DNA from: Bradysia coprophila
Taxonomy: Eukaryota; Arthropoda; Insecta; Diptera; Sciaridae
DNA: 64,000 nt
NCBI RefSeq assembly: GCF_014529535.1
Contig: NW_023503572.1
Coordinates: 496,001-560,000 of the forward strand
Direction of reading: 5' to 3'
Shown piece by piece: positions 22,701 through 35,729 of this stretch. Made by a program: the position numbers and the translations under genes. The notes under the pieces are model-generated. The model ran no database searches, was not told the DNA's origin, and was given only the letters and a program-made list of their open reading frames with translations. Numbering within the stretch: position 1 is the stretch's first letter; each line of letters begins with the position of its first letter.

Positions 22701-25700
22701 ATGGTGGGAAACAAACAAAGCACTTGACTCGATTAGCGAATATAATATCGTTTCAAGTTCACAATGACCACTCGAACAATAATATTTCATTCAGTTCACA
22801 CTTGTAGAGAGGCATGGCAATGAACTGTGCTGTATGGGTTTTCGTTAATATTTTACAATTTACGTTTAATAATCTTATTCAAACATGTGTGTCGCATTGG
22901 TATCACACACGTACACACGTTCTGTAGTAAATAAATAAATTACAATCTCTGTGTCAAGTGATAATTTTGTGTGTTATTTTATAAAATGCGTCATATTTTA
23001 AACTGCTAATGTAAATATGGAGCACGTTATCGACAAATTGTGACAGTTTAAAGGACATCTCTCGATAGATTACTTTGTTTTACATTTTTTTTGAAGCGAT
23101 ATTTTATAGCTGCACTTTACCAGGTGGCGTTGATAAGATTGTGTTCGAACCGAGTTGCTTCATATCTTTGAGTGGCTATTTATAATTCATTCAAGAAGTT
23201 GATATCAGTTAACAGATAGCATAAGTTGTAGGCGGACTTAAATTTATGATGGAGTCTTAGGAACCAACTACTACCTCAACAATCCCAAAAGTACAAAATT
23301 TTCCAAAAAAAAATCTCGCAAATCCTTTAAATCCGTGCTAATTATAGAATTGGGAAGATGGTAGACCATAAGGGTACTGGAATTTTGGAAATATTCTCGA
23401 AATTCTAGAAGGGAAAATTCATTTGAATTCTACAAGTTCTCAGATGGCTGATCAATTATCAGTGATCATGTGGGGTTGTGGAATTATGTTAACCAACCCA
23501 GTGCTACCTCAATAATATCCAAGGTCCAGAAGAACCAGAAGTTAACAAATCAGAATCAGAATCCCTACAAATTCCTTGAACTCTGGGAAGATGATACACC
23601 ATATGGGGTGCTACAATGTTGAGAACCATGCTACCACCTCATTATTACCAAAATCTCAGAAGGGAACCAAAAAAATCTAAGAAATCATTCAAAATTTGAA
23701 AGTTCTAGAACTAGGAAGACGGTGTACCATGGGAAGCGGTGTAACTTTGGGAACCAACATTACACCTTAATAATTTCAAAAGCAGAAAAAATCGTATGAA
23801 AATCGGGCGAATCAGTCAGCGCGAAAAAGGATTTTTAAAATCGGTTGACATCATTTGCTCGGTTGACCAACAGACAAACATTTTTTGCGGATTCACTATC
23901 TGTAACTATAGGGAAAAGTCCTTGACGGTGGTGGACCGTATGGAGTGATGGAATTGCATGAACCAACCTAAATATTCCCAAACGTCCAGAAGAGAGCGCA
24001 AAATATAGAAAAAAGTCTTCAAAATCCTGGAATTCTGCAAGTGGAAGCGGTGAGAGTGGGAACCTTTTTTCGCCATTTTTTCCCTCCTTTGGCCTCAGGA
24101 ATGTAGTTTCTGCAAAAAATGATGATGGTAGTGCGACAGACTGGATATTTTTACAGGGGCTTAGAAGGTCTAAATATCATACGGTGACAGATTTATATTC
24201 TTGTTTGCCTATGCTGAGCAAGTAACTTACTTGCTACCCGAATCGGAATCGCAACCGTCTAACTAAACCGATGGATGAATTCTCCACATCGGTGAACTCA
24301 CGAATTTTGTTTTATCACTTCTCATTACTCACATTTTGTCCATTAAATTTTCAGGAAAGGTGGGAACGAAAGGTAAGGTTAGCCGGATTGTGGTGACACA
24401 AATTACGTTAACACTAAATATTCGTTTCTCTGTGTTGCGGTGGTGGTTATTTGTATCGTCTACATTCCCACGGTTCGTGTTCTGAACTGTTCGTCCCGGT
24501 TGCTAATCATATTTTGTGCTAAACATACACCGTTTGCATTTTAAATTTTCTTATTCTGATTGTGACAATCAACCTAGGTACGTTCCAAAAATGTAAAGCT
24601 TTTTTCAACTAACAAGTGATTACTTGAGTGATTTGTAGAAATGTTACCTAGATGGCGTTCCTTTGACACTCGTCGACGCAACGCCATCTAGGTGTCATTT
24701 ATCTGGGCTTAAGGCGATCTGATTTAGGTTAATCTTTCATGAAGTGGTATTGACATGAAGACACATTTCAGATTTACAGGGTAAACCTCAGCACTGTAAT
24801 TTTTAAACATGGCTGTGTATCCATGTAAATTTGCGTGAAATTCACATCTGTTCCAGAGCTGAGACATTGTTTTCTTGTTGTTGATGCCATTCTGCTATGT
24901 CACTTTCATCTCTATAGAAACTTTGTCCCTCATCGGGATTAAATCCGAGAAGACCCGTGCGCTACCATTCAAGTTACCCGTCCCTTTGCCAAATGGCAAA
25001 TAAGTTTACTACCTCAGTTTAAGAAATACATTCCGTCTAAGCTCGGTTTGCGTGACTGCTGTCAAACTAAACAAAGAAAACATTGAACACGTATAAAGCT
25101 GGAATCGCACTACCTTCATGTAGAAAATAGTTCATCAGCTTACATGATACTTAAACAAAAGCCCGATAAATCTATTCAATTGTTCCTTTGTTTACTTTGT
25201 CACAGAACTGTTGAGAATTCTTTTATTTTAGCACCTTTGTCCTATGTATGTGGCTTATCCCTAATCTAACTCTACGTCTCATTCGATATCGATACAAAGA
25301 AAATCTAACATTTTTTTCCTGTTTATCTACTTCCAGTTTGGCTCAATAAAACAAAAGTATACAATGGACACATTCTACGTAATGCGCTCGATAACAAACC
25401 AGCTGCCATACCGATATTAACGGTATCAAATCATCACTCGTGTTTCGATGATCCGGGTATTTGGGGTAAGCATTTCTGTTATGTCTGTCTTTATGGAATA
25501 TATGAACGAACGATCGTAGACCGATGCCCCACGTCACTTTGAGTCGCTCATTAGGCCACGGTTTGAAACCTATGCCATAATATTACATTACCCGATGTGA
25601 CATAGCTTCTACGACTTTTTGATTTAGGTTCTTGAAGCGCCCTAATGACAGTATACCGCTGAAGTCCTTGAACAAATGTTTTTTTTTTTGAATCTGATAA

Positions 25701-28700
25701 TATAATGTTATGGCATGGGTTTCAAAGTCAAAGTGACGTGGGGCACCAGTATATCACAAAGAGTTTTGCAAATGAATTGGGCAAGAGATGTCGTAGATGG
25801 ACTTTAAGGGCGGCTGAACCTACTAACTGTTGCTTCAGAGGGATTATTTTGAAAAACAGTCTTCCGAAATCGGACGCATTTTCCAGAGGGTATTTCTCTT
25901 ATGTGCCTAGTCAGGTATTGCACTCCAGGAGCAAAAATCACTTTTAAAAAAATTCTTCGTTGCTTGTGTGCTTGAGGCGATCGAAAGCCAGTAACATGCA
26001 CTTTTTTATGGTAGTTTCTCCATGTACACGAAAGGTATGTGGTCGTTTGGGATGTCATTAGAAACAGGGTAAGGTCTGGATCGGGTGCGGGTTAACCTGT
26101 TACAATTCAGTTTGACACGAATCCGATTTCACACCGAACAAGTTCTGAACATGAAACTTTCGATTTTCGATTCCGAACCGGACCGGAACCTGAATTAGCT
26201 CAACCAGAACCTGGAGATTTCTTTCGGGTTTGACCCGAACCACACCTGAACCTGACATTTTCGAAATGAAACAGGTCGGGTTCCGGTAACCAGAAATCGC
26301 AAATTTTCACGAAAAATTTCGGGTAATCTGAACTTGACCCTAAACCACCCTGAAAATTGCTGGTTCAGGCCAGGTTCTGAACACAAGCAGGGTCTTGCTA
26401 GATTAAAAATTACTCTATAGTGAGATATGGTCAGTTTCTTTGAAATTCTGGTGGTTTTACTGTATTGGAAAATCAATAAAAACATCAAATATGCATGGGT
26501 AATGCACGGAATTGCTCAAGTAGTGGACGCGAATCAATTTTACACTTCAAATGTGCATTCATCGTGTTACTACCCTTCCTTGGTTGGGGTCATTTGAAGG
26601 CTTAGAACAGTAGTGATCAGGGAAATCAGTTCTTCAATGTTTATGTTGGGTTTCTTTCAAGTGTCCAAAACTTGGTTTAGATGAATTTTGGCAGTTACCT
26701 TACTAATGATTCCCCTAGATCATGTACCTTTTCTGCACATGAAGCCGTAAGAAAAATGTATGTTGATGGGTCCAATACCTTAATAGACACATACAAAAAA
26801 TCCTAGTGTCTCCGTGTCTTTGCGTAGCTTGATTACGTGTAAGACCCTCTCAATTAACACCTCTACCTTCGCAGTTTCGAATGCCCGACATCTACGCGAC
26901 CTCTTTTTCGCGTGTGGAAGTTCACGCAATCCGCGGTATCCTGGATACCGGGAAGTTTTCAGAAAAATTCTTTAGATACCGGGAAATCGAAAAAATTGAG
27001 AAAAAGATGTGGAGAAAAATCAAATTTACGATTTTAGATACCGGGAAATTTGACTCAGATACCGGGAAGAAAACCAAATTTCCACACGCGCTTTTTTTTG
27101 TAGAACTCTTTGTTGACGATCGCGACGATTTTATTGTCTCCTATGCACAAATGTGGTCTGATTTTATGTTGCAATTTTAGGCTATCTTCCATTTAGTATA
27201 GTTTGCAATCACAACCGAATTAGATGGGCATTAGCAGCACATGATATTTGCTTTACGAATAAATATCATTCCCTGTTTTTTATGGCTGGTAATTGACATG
27301 TTTGAACTGAAGATCCGAAAATTGTTTAATTAATTTCTGTTGCATCTCATGAAACACAGGCAAATGCATACCGGTAATACGCGGTGCTGGCGTCTATCAA
27401 GCGGCCGTCGACTTTTGTATAGAAAAATTAGCGCAAGGTGACTGGGTTCACATTTTTCCCGAAGGACGAGTCAACATGACCAAAGAACAACTTAGATTTA
27501 AATGGGGCATTGGTAGAATCATCTACGAATCGCCTGTATTGCCGATCATCGTACCCATTTGGCACGAAGGTATGGACACCGTACTGCCAAACTATCCGCC
27601 ATACATACTACAATTAAGGAAAAAAGTTACCATAAACATTGGACAACCGATCGATTTGAAAGATTTGGTGGCAAAGCTGAAGGAGAAACAGATGCCGGAG
27701 GCAGAAGCTCGTAAAGTGATAACTGACCGAATACAAGAGGAAATGATGGTGAGTTTTTGGTGGATGCCGTTTAGTGCGCTCGATATTTGGAATTTCGTAC
27801 GAATTAGATGAAACGTTCGTTATTTTATGCGGAAAAGGCTTAAAATTACGGTCGAGATGTTCATAGTTACGCTCTGAACGGTAAAAATTGTGTCTCGAAA
27901 AATTTGTATTACACTCGGTACGTCTTTACGTACGAGACAGACGAAACGGTCTAAAACTTTCGTAATCACGTTCGGAACGTTCTTAATTATGCTAGAAACA
28001 TTGGTAATTATGCTCGGAATGTCGAAACGTTAGTAATTATGCTCGCAACGTCGAAACGTTGGTAATTACACTTGAAAGGATTGAAGTTAGTCTGAAAAAG
28101 GTTGTAGTTGCTCTTGGAGCGTTGTAATTACGCCATCGAGTGCTCGTAATTACGATAGGAACAGTCTACATTTTTCTTGGCACGTTCGTCATTACGAAAG
28201 TAATCGTCAAAACGGTCCAAAGCGTTCGTTATTACGTTTGATTTTTACGTTTGGAACGTTGTTATTTATACTCGAATCGTTGAAACGTATTGATTACGAT
28301 CGAAGCGGTCGAAATAGTCGCAAAAAGTTCATAAGTACATTGGAACCATGGGCAATTACCATCGGAACGTTGGAAATTACCCTTGAAACGTTAGTTATTG
28401 CACTCGGAATGTTGGTAATTGGGATTTTTAAAAAAATTCATAATTACGAAAGGAACGGTCGAAATTACGCTCTACACGTTTGTGATTAAATATGGAACCG
28501 TCATAACGGTACTTACCATCGGATAATTGGTAATTGTGCTCGGAACGTCGAAACGTTGTTAATTACGCTCGAAAGGGTTGAAGTTAGTCTCGTAAAGTTC
28601 GTAGTTACTATTAGAACGTTGGTAATTACGCTCGGATCGTTGGAAATTTTGCTCGAGATGTTCGTAGTTACTATCGGAACATTCGAAATTACGAACGAAA

Positions 28701-29009
28701 AGGTCCAAGACATTAAAAATTACGTTCGGAACGTTGGTAATTTTAGCTAGACTAAGTCGGAAAGTTGGAAATTGCATTCAGAACGGTTGAAAAGAGTCTC
28801 AAAAAGTTCATAATTACGCAGAGAACGTTGGTAATTACGCTCTAGATGGTCGTAATTATGGTCGAAACTTACAGAAATTCGAATATTGAGCGAACTTAAT
28901 GGTGCCTATTGCGTTCATTTCTTTGATTCGCGTGATTCTAACAATTTTTTCCCCTTATTTACAGATATTGAGACAGAAAACGGAGTATTTGCATGTGGAA
29001 AGCCGTTAA
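19702..29009 (+). CDS. TAZ: Tafazzin (cardiolipin acyl-chain remodelling transacylase), 5 exons, 261 aa
   Basis: The exons are 19702-19816, 25337-25465, 27181-27288, 27360-27748 and 28965-29009. They total 786 nt, and all phases agree with GT-AG sites. The N-terminus reads MGYNIDWIFPRLRHPSNFWH, then a hydrophobic segment (about residues 18-36) that is the likely interfacial membrane anchor. The acyltransferase HX4D motif is NHHSCFDD (His71, Asp76), and the second motif is FPEGRVN (150-156), followed by WGIGRIIYES and PIWHEGMD. Length matches the short tafazzin isoform. Tafazzin moves acyl chains between phospholipids and lysocardiolipin on mitochondrial membranes. The introns (5520, 1715, 71 and 1216 bp) carry dispersed repeats. 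AATAAA near 29533 may serve polyadenylation. Exon 3 has diverged from the usual LKLRHIWN text but keeps its length. Confidence 0.95.
19817..25336. other. Tafazzin intron 1 (repeat-rich)
   Basis: This 5.5-kb intron holds copies of the ~125-bp GGAAGATGGTGGACCAT family at about 21780-22080 and 23250-24080, and a 48-nt hairpin at 24646-24693. The open frames at 20506-20820, 20828-21166 and 21524-21853 resemble no known protein and are not called. Confidence 0.6.
24646..24693. repeat. Hairpin with 14-bp perfect stem
   Basis: ACCTAGATGGCGTT (24646-24659) is exactly complementary to AACGCCATCTAGGT (24680-24693), with a 20-nt loop containing the palindrome CGTCGACG. It may be a very short MITE remnant. 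It lies in tafazzin intron 1. Confidence 0.6.
26060..26400. repeat. GAACC/TTCGGGT dispersed repeat tract in tafazzin intron 2
   Basis: Same family as 7575-7885, with alternating AACCGGACCGGAACCTGAA and CAGGTCGGGTTCCGGT-type words on both strands. Further along the intron, GATACCGGGAA occurs four times between about 26945 and 27070. Confidence 0.6.
27850..28870. repeat. Degenerate GGAACGTTGGTAATTACGCTC repeats in last tafazzin intron
   Basis: About 1 kb of loosely repeated words of the form AACGTTGGTAATTACGCTCG, with variants ACGTTCGTAATTACG and GAACGGTCGAAA. The spacing is irregular, so it is an old, decayed tandem array. It lies wholly within intron 27749-28964. Confidence 0.7.
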
Positions 29010-29639
29010 ACTAGATAAAATTCGTAACTTTTTTTACATCCTCTGATCGTCTTTTTATTAAAAGAAGAAAAAAAAACTTTATGTCCGCTGTAAATGCTTT
29101 ATTACAGTTACGAATCTAATAATCTTTGTAAATTCAGCTACCTTTGCTACCAAAGCTAACCCTATGAACTGCCATTTCCGTATAAAATAAAACCGCATCG
29201 CATTCATCGCGTAAAATGTCGTAGACTACTCACTCCTCACTGCTTCTATTTTCGTTATTTCGAACGCGGTCACGTTGAAGATTTTAAGTATCAACCACGG
29301 GGTAGAATGTGTGATAGATCTAACTTCTGTCGAAATGTCCCGTCAATGTGAACTGATACAAGAAGTGCGAAAATTAGATTTACGAAAAATGCTAGCGAGT
29401 ACATTGTTTCGGTTTTCGGGCTTCAGACGCTTCATAAGCAAAAATTGAAAAAAAAAAGGATTTCATTCAAAGAATGTCTTGTGAAGTTTGTCTGTTCTTT
29501 TCCCACTCCCCACAATTGGACGTTATTTTTGAATAAAGTAAAGAGATTGTACCAACCGATTTTGTTACTTTTTTAAAAGAGTACGTTCAGATCATTTTCA
29601 TTTCCTCCCCCTTTCATTGTTTTTATCCTTAATAGTAGA

Positions 29640-30075
29640 CATACGTCCTGTTTCAATTCAGGTTGACCCGAACCTAAACTAAAATTTCAGTTGAGATTTC
29701 GGGTTCAGCCCGAACCGGACCCAAACCTTAATCAGTTCGGCCGATCTCAATTTTTACTTTCCGGCTGACCCCGAAATTTTTACGCCAGAAATCACAAATT
29801 TTTCACGAAAAATTTCAGTTTACTCGAACCCGACCTGACCAGTCCTGAAAATTGCAGTTTCAGGTCAAGCCCGAAAGTAAAAGTTCAGGTTCAAGCTCGT
29901 GGTTCGGGTTCGCGTTGAGCCCGACATTGAAAATTTGAGTTTAAAGATCGTATCGAATCTGAATTCTTAATTCAGGTTCGGATCAAAATCAGGTTCGGAT
30001 CAAAATCAGGTTCGGATCAAAATCAGGTTCGGATCAAAATCAGGTTCGGATCAAAATCAGGTTCGGGTTCCAATC
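29640..30075. repeat. GAACC/TTCGGGT repeat tract ending in five 17-bp units
   Basis: Third tract of the family at 7575 and 26060. At 29975-30059 the unit GGTTCGGATCAAAATCA is repeated five times without change, a recent expansion. The surrounding 29010-30850 shows no gene. Confidence 0.75.
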
Positions 30076-30855
30076 AGACTAACCCGATCTGCTCAGAGTA
30101 TTATACAAGAATAAACGACATGTTCAGTGAGGCGAAGAAGTTGCCAGTCATAAGGAAACGGTTGTGTTCTGTCCAATTAAGATGCAATTTCTGCATAAAA
30201 TTCCCTATTTTTATTCGGACGTCTAATTTCGCTGGTCGATCAACGATCAACCCAGGATCCGTAGCTTCGGCGGGGTCATATGACAGGATCCGTCCCACTT
30301 AGTAGGCTTTCATTTCTTGTAAGTTTTCCAATAGAAAAGTTTTTATTTTATCTTGTAAGCACAGACGTCATACCTTGAATTTTTCTCCTTCTCTTTTTGT
30401 TTACTGTTCAGAGATTTGGGAACTTCGTAACTTGGTATTTACTTTGTGTTTTAATTTATTGTTAGCTCAACAGAAGCCAAAATTAAATGTGTGAAGAATA
30501 TGATGCTCTTGAAGGACATATGGGCATATACCTCCATCCGACGTTTTACAATTAAATACAAACAAACAAAAATGTTTTGCGTCATTTTCTAGGTAGGATT
30601 TTTATTTAATTTTGTAAATGTTTTTAATTAAACAAATTTTAGTAAGCAATCTATGTGAATTGTTGTTGGAATAAATGTTCATTGTCTTAATTTAAACTAG
30701 AAAAAACATAATGTAAATGAGTCAGAATAAAAGAAAATTTAAAGGAAATCAAATGGAAAACATTTACGTATTAATAGATAGGATGGTACCGCAGTATTAA
30801 ATCTTAAGAGTCACTTTGCGAAAACTTCGACCAATTGAAATTTCATAATTTCATA

Positions 30856-30954
30856 ATGGATTCCGACTCAGACGGATCGAACGACAATGTTTGTCCGCTT
30901 TGCTACAGGGATTTTGAGACATTAACCGGACTCAAACAACATTGGTCGAAATAA
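30856..30954 (+). CDS. Possible small exon or ORF with half a C2H2 zinc finger
   Basis: An ATG-started frame of 32 codons encodes an acidic N-terminus (MDSDSDGSNDN) followed by VCPLCYRDFETLTGLKQHW and then TAA. The CPLC-x12-H spacing is that of a C2H2 finger, but the second histidine is lost at the stop. It could be a truncated pseudogene or a first exon. About 31160-31260 on the same strand reads MDKTTSSVELQELEELLAS, a coding-like stretch that might belong with it. No function is assigned. Confidence 0.3.
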   Translation: MDSDSDGSNDNVCPLCYRDFETLTGLKQHWSK

Positions 30955-31257
30955 CACACTTTTAGAAGCTCGGCGGTAAATGTTCTGATAAGTTGTAGAA
31001 ATGGTAAGGAATTTCCCATTCTCAGACTAAAAAGTGACGCATCGACGTTTCTTATATTTTTGAGCAGTAGGAGGTCCACTCCTTCCATTCGGAGTCAGTC
31101 AACATTGAGTTGCCATTTGTCGATGCCCATACACCCTCACTTTTCGATGCTTCCGCAGAATTATGGACAAGACAACTAGCTCTGTAGAACTGCAAGAACT
31201 AGAGGAATTATTGGCATCTACTAAGACTTCACAGTCATCGTCTTCGCTAATACATTA

Positions 31258-33015
31258 TCAAAATTGTACGAGCGAGTCAACAGTCTGAAGTGCTTTGTCT
31301 GCAATGTCTATGCGTTTCTTTAGCAATTCCATTTTATCTTCCGTAACACCACTCTTCCTGCCTCCCTTCAGCAGAAAATGTTGCATGAACAGACGAATGC
31401 TCTCTTTGAATGCCTTCAATTTGACGCTGGGTGAAATACGGTGAAAGACCTTGGGAAAAAGCATCAGATAATCAATTTTATCGTTCGTCAAGTGACAATG
31501 CAAAGTACAAACCTGTTTGCAGGTGTCTTCATGATTCAGCAATAGCCCCAGAACTGTTTGACGGACGAGACGCAACGTTGGTTTATCCAATTCGGCGAAG
31601 TCAACCACCTTCAGAACGGATAATGGCTGTCCGCCGTGCTCGATCAGATAGATCAAAAATTGGGCCAGATTTTTGATTTGAATGTTCGAGTGAGAGTTGA
31701 TGTCTTTGATGCGATCCCAAACAGCAAATTGTATCGCCAGCTGTTCAATGATTTTACAAAAGGAATTAAAATCATAACCGAGCTGATGATCACTCAATGC
31801 CCACACCAACCTGATATTTTCGGTCAACATCGCAAAACTTTTGCGGCAGAACGGCTTAGTAAGGATTGAAAGTCTTCTCCGACAAACAACAATGAATAAT
31901 CACTGTAACAATGACCCGATGGTCCTTAATCGCCAGTTGATGTAGCTTTTCGAACGCTTCAATGTAGTCCTGAAATGGAATTCCGTCTCGTTAATTGATA
32001 TCATGAAACTCATCAGTCAAAGAATCAACTCACTTCAGCCGTCATTAGCACACAGAATACGTTCCGCCTATCATCCGTGTTCATTCTTTGCTTCTTCGCC
32101 AGTTCCAACATCTGTTCACTGAATTTCATTTGCTCCTTCTTACCAGACTTTACCGTCTTTGCGACCCCAATGTCGTCCATATTGCCCGACCATGCCGATC
32201 CGACAACCCACCATTTATCACGCTGATCGGCTTTCAACAGATCGTCCAACGTAATGTTCAGCGATGTCACATATTTTCCGTTGACCAGCAACGTTTTGAG
32301 GATCTTCCGTAGATGTTCAGCCAACGATGGATCGTATTGGGGAATTTTGTTCACGTTATTGTTCTTAACAACCAACAGCACGTCCAGCATGTACTTTAAA
32401 CGGGCGCTGAGAAAATGGAAAGGAGGTCAGTTGAATGCAGAAGATCGGGTTGTAAGCGGTGTGGGAGTAGCACAACCCTAAATGGGTGGTGCCGCTTCAA
32501 CATTCGAAAGTCCTTACTTGTTCTTCAATTCATCGGATGCTTCATTCGTTTTCGTCTGTAGTGTTGCTATCAATTCTTTCAACGCGATCGGATCGTCTTT
32601 GCGTAACGCAAAACCTATTGACTTCAAAGTGAGCAGCACACATTCGACGGACTTCTCGCATAACTCAAACGTCAATTTTTGCAGAATTTCGAAGATAAGG
32701 CCGTGATGGAAAAGCTGGAAGAAGTTTATGTATTAGAGCTGCTGTTCCACAGGCAACAGAATAGTTCAGACTCACTTTGAATGTGTACATGTGACAAATT
32801 ATGAATATAACGTTGTCCAGTTGCTTGTCTTCGACGTCGTACCCATGCAGATTGGGTAACATGCTATTGAACTTCTCGATTGTAAATTGTAGGAAGTGTG
32901 CCCCTGGGGAATTACAATTGTTTTTTAGATGAACTAAGTTCGTCGGTAGAGAGATGTTGTACACTCACCAGTTTCACTGCCAACGTTTCCATGTAATGCA
33001 GCTATTAACAGCATG
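31258..33015 (-). pseudogene. NOM1-like (nucleolar MIF4G/MA3 protein) C-terminal half with in-frame stop
   Basis: The exons in coding order are about 33015-32979, 32776-32903, 32518-32714, 32034-32406, 31811-31969 and 31258-31740, all with GT-AG sites and consistent phases. Recognisable family text includes LLIAALHGNVGSETGAHFLQ, SIGFALRKDDPIALKELIA, KWWVVGSAWSG, LELAKKQRMNTDDRRNVFC (start of the MA3 region), FAVWDRIKD and ELDKPTLRLVRQTVLGLL. NOM1 is a nucleolar scaffold for ribosome and snoRNA biogenesis. Two defects are visible. The MIF4G half is absent, because homology stops near 33015 and a divergent SMU1 copy begins at 33933. TAA at 31856-31858 replaces the second aromatic residue of the conserved NPYYA/NPFYA motif. 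Apart from that stop the frame is clean, so decay is recent, or the stop is a polymorphism or sequence error. Confidence 0.85.
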
Positions 33016-33932
33016 TGCTCAAGACAAGGGGGTAATCACTAGTAAATCAGTAAATCAAGTAAATCACTGTAAATCACAAAAAAAAATTTAAAAATTTTTG
33101 AAAAATTTTTAATTGTCACTGGATTACATTTCGAAGTATCGTGGCCGTAAACATATAGGATAAATTTCATGAACTAATACAAATTGAAGTAAATAGATTC
33201 AAATTTAGTAGAAACTTCATTTTTGATTTATTTACTTTATTTTTGAAAACCAAAATTCTTTATATACTTACAAAACTTTTTTTGAAAACAAAAATATTTT
33301 TTGGAAACAAAAACAAATTTTGAAAAGATATGCTAAAAGATATGCAAAAAAAATACCGTTTAAAGGCTATTACTTTTCAATTAAATTAATTTTTTTGTGA
33401 TTTTATTTTTTAAAAAATCTTTGAAACGATTCGAATAACTTTTTCGACGTTTCCAGGAATTCCCAATTTCCAATTGTATCCCTGAAATCGGTCAAATTTA
33501 CGTTTAAAATGTTTGTCCATTTATTTGCCTGGGTTTGCGGAAGATAATAAAAGTTCCAGCTCGAACATTCTGTGTAACTGGTTGAAAAGTTTTTTTTACA
33601 AAAAGAACCAGATTTTAATTAATTTAATTGAAAAATTCATATCAAATTCGACTTTAATTCGGCAGGTTCGACCACCGGTTCGGTACATTTTTGGTATTGT
33701 CGGTAATGAGATGTGAAATTTATTACCGGTATTACACAGTTTGTATATATGTAATTTCAACCTAACGAAAAACGAAGAAACGTGAAATACCGGTAACTGT
33801 CAATTTTAGAAAAGTGAACTTTTTGCACGATCTGTCACATGTCTGTTTCCAGCAATGTTTTGATACTTTTCAGCGGCCGCAAGAGTAAATAAATATTTTC
33901 TGTTAAAACGCAAACGATTGAGCACTTCCAAA
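33016..33932. other. AT-rich spacer with short AGTAAATC repeats
   Basis: About 33035-33085 is a run of AGTAAATCA-type words. The rest is AT-rich and shows no MIF4G-like coding sequence on the minus strand. The open frame at 33513-33716 is not recognised. Confidence 0.5.
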
Positions 33933-35727
33933 ATGACGATAGAGCTCGAATCCGCTGAGTAAGTGTTCACTGGACTAAAATGAAATTAGAATTTCGAATG
34001 GCGTGTGTGTATAATTTATCGATAATTTCATCAATTTTAGCGTTATCCGTCTGATCCAACAATATTTGAAGGAGTCCAATTTGCCAACAATTCAGGTAAC
34101 ATTGGGATACGGTGTTGAAGGCTATTCAGTCATTAGAGTTGCCGGATAAGAAATTAATTTATATGAGCAGGCTGGTCAACCTTTCACACCACCAATGTTG
34201 TTTGATGTCTTCGAAAAATATGTTTTATTTCCAAAATGTATACTGGAGCTAATCGAACAACGAGAAATTGGAGCTGCGCCAGATCGCTACTACGACAAAC
34301 GGATCCAATGATTATGCTAAAGCAACATAAGGCAAAGCGATACATTCACTAAGTTAAAAATATATTTTGATTGCTATTGCTATTGCGGTGACTGATCAAA
34401 TATTTCCAGAGAACATGCTTCAGAAGTATTCCTTCGATCCACGTAAAGCCTATCCGGAGGGTAGTAGCAAAGAGAATAGACGAAATGTCATAGCACAAGA
34501 ATTAAGTGGAGAGGTGTCTGCGTATCATCTTCAAGATTGTTGGCGTTGCTCGGTGAGGCATTGAAATGGCAACAGCATCAAGGACTATTACCGCCTGGTA
34601 CGTACGACTGGTTATGGTGCTGTTGCAAGATCTTAACCGTATTACTTCTGCAATCTGTGACCAAGAGGAGGAAATGTATCCAACGCAACTTGCTCGACAA
34701 ATTAAATTCGATCAAAATCACACACGGAAGCGGCAAGCTTTTCGCCAGATGGTCAATAGTTGGTCACTGGTAGTGTTGACGGTTTCATTGAATTTTGGAA
34801 CTTTACCACCTGGAAATGTAATTGTTACAGGACAATTTCATGATGATGGAACAGTCAGTACTGGCCATGTCATTTTCTCGTGATTCCGAAATGCTTACGA
34901 CAAGCTCTCAGGACGGACAAATCAAAGTTTGGCGTATAATGACTGGACAGTGTTTAAGACGATTTGAAAAGGCACACAGCAAGGGAATCACTTGCTTACA
35001 ATTCTCACGTGACAACAGTCAGGTTTTATCCGCTTCGTTCGATCATTTGATTCGACTTCATGGACTGAAATCTGGTAAAATGGTAAAGGAGTTTAAAGGA
35101 CACACATCATACGTTAACGAGTGTGCTTTCACCGCTGATAGTCATAACATTTTAAGGTAAAACTGCAATTTGATATGCACAAACAATCGGTTTTTTTTTC
35201 ACATAATAATTTTGTACACAGTGGTTCATCGAATAGAATGGTTAAAATTTGGTCATTGAAAACAACCGAATGCACAGCAACTTTCAAAACATTAGGAAAC
35301 GATCTGGCGGTCAACGCAGTATTATTTCTCCCGAAAAAACCAGAACATTTTATCGTATATGCAATCGTTCAAACACTGTTGTCATCATGAACATGCAAAG
35401 CCAGGTAATGTCGCACTCAGACATTTATTTCAATCAACCAAAATCGTCGGATAATAAGAATTCGATCGATTGCAGATTGTCAAATCATTTTTATCCGGTA
35501 AGCGTGAAGGCGGTGCGTTTATATGTGCTACATTATCGCCTCGAGGTGAATTCATTTACTGTGCTGGCGAGGATATGGTGCTGTACTGCTTTTCGATATC
35601 GTCCGGTAAATTGGAACGAACATTGAACGTTCATGAGAAAGACGTCATTGGATTGACTCATCATCCGCATCAGAATTTGTTGGCCAGTTACAGCAAAGAC
35701 GGTTTGCTGAAAATGTGGAAGCCATAG
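33933..35727 (+). pseudogene. SMU1-like splicing factor pseudogene, introns retained
   Basis: The start MTIELESA|DVIRLIQQYLKES (33933-33958, next exon from about 34041) matches the LisH N-terminus of SMU1. Later come [78 protein letters not shown], and the C-terminal WD40 repeats ending [22 protein letters not shown] at 35727. SMU1 is a spliceosomal B-complex factor. Lesions: about 30 residues are lost after residue 25, frameshifts occur near 34085-34105, 34290, 34530 and 35355, and TAG occupies a Tyr position in [12 protein letters not shown] near 34756. GT-AG introns near 35158-35220 and 35405-35475 remain, so this is not a processed copy. Confidence 0.9.
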
Positions 35728-35729
35728 AT

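Noticed and set aside
24905-24985. tRNA-like sequence on the minus strand
   Set aside because: Only a weak A-box and a GGATTTAATCCC stem are visible; arms do not fold convincingly.
26881-27180. A 99-codon plus-strand frame upstream of a tafazzin exon
   Set aside because: It ends at the acceptor of tafazzin exon 3 and is made of GATACCGGGAA repeats; it has no family match.
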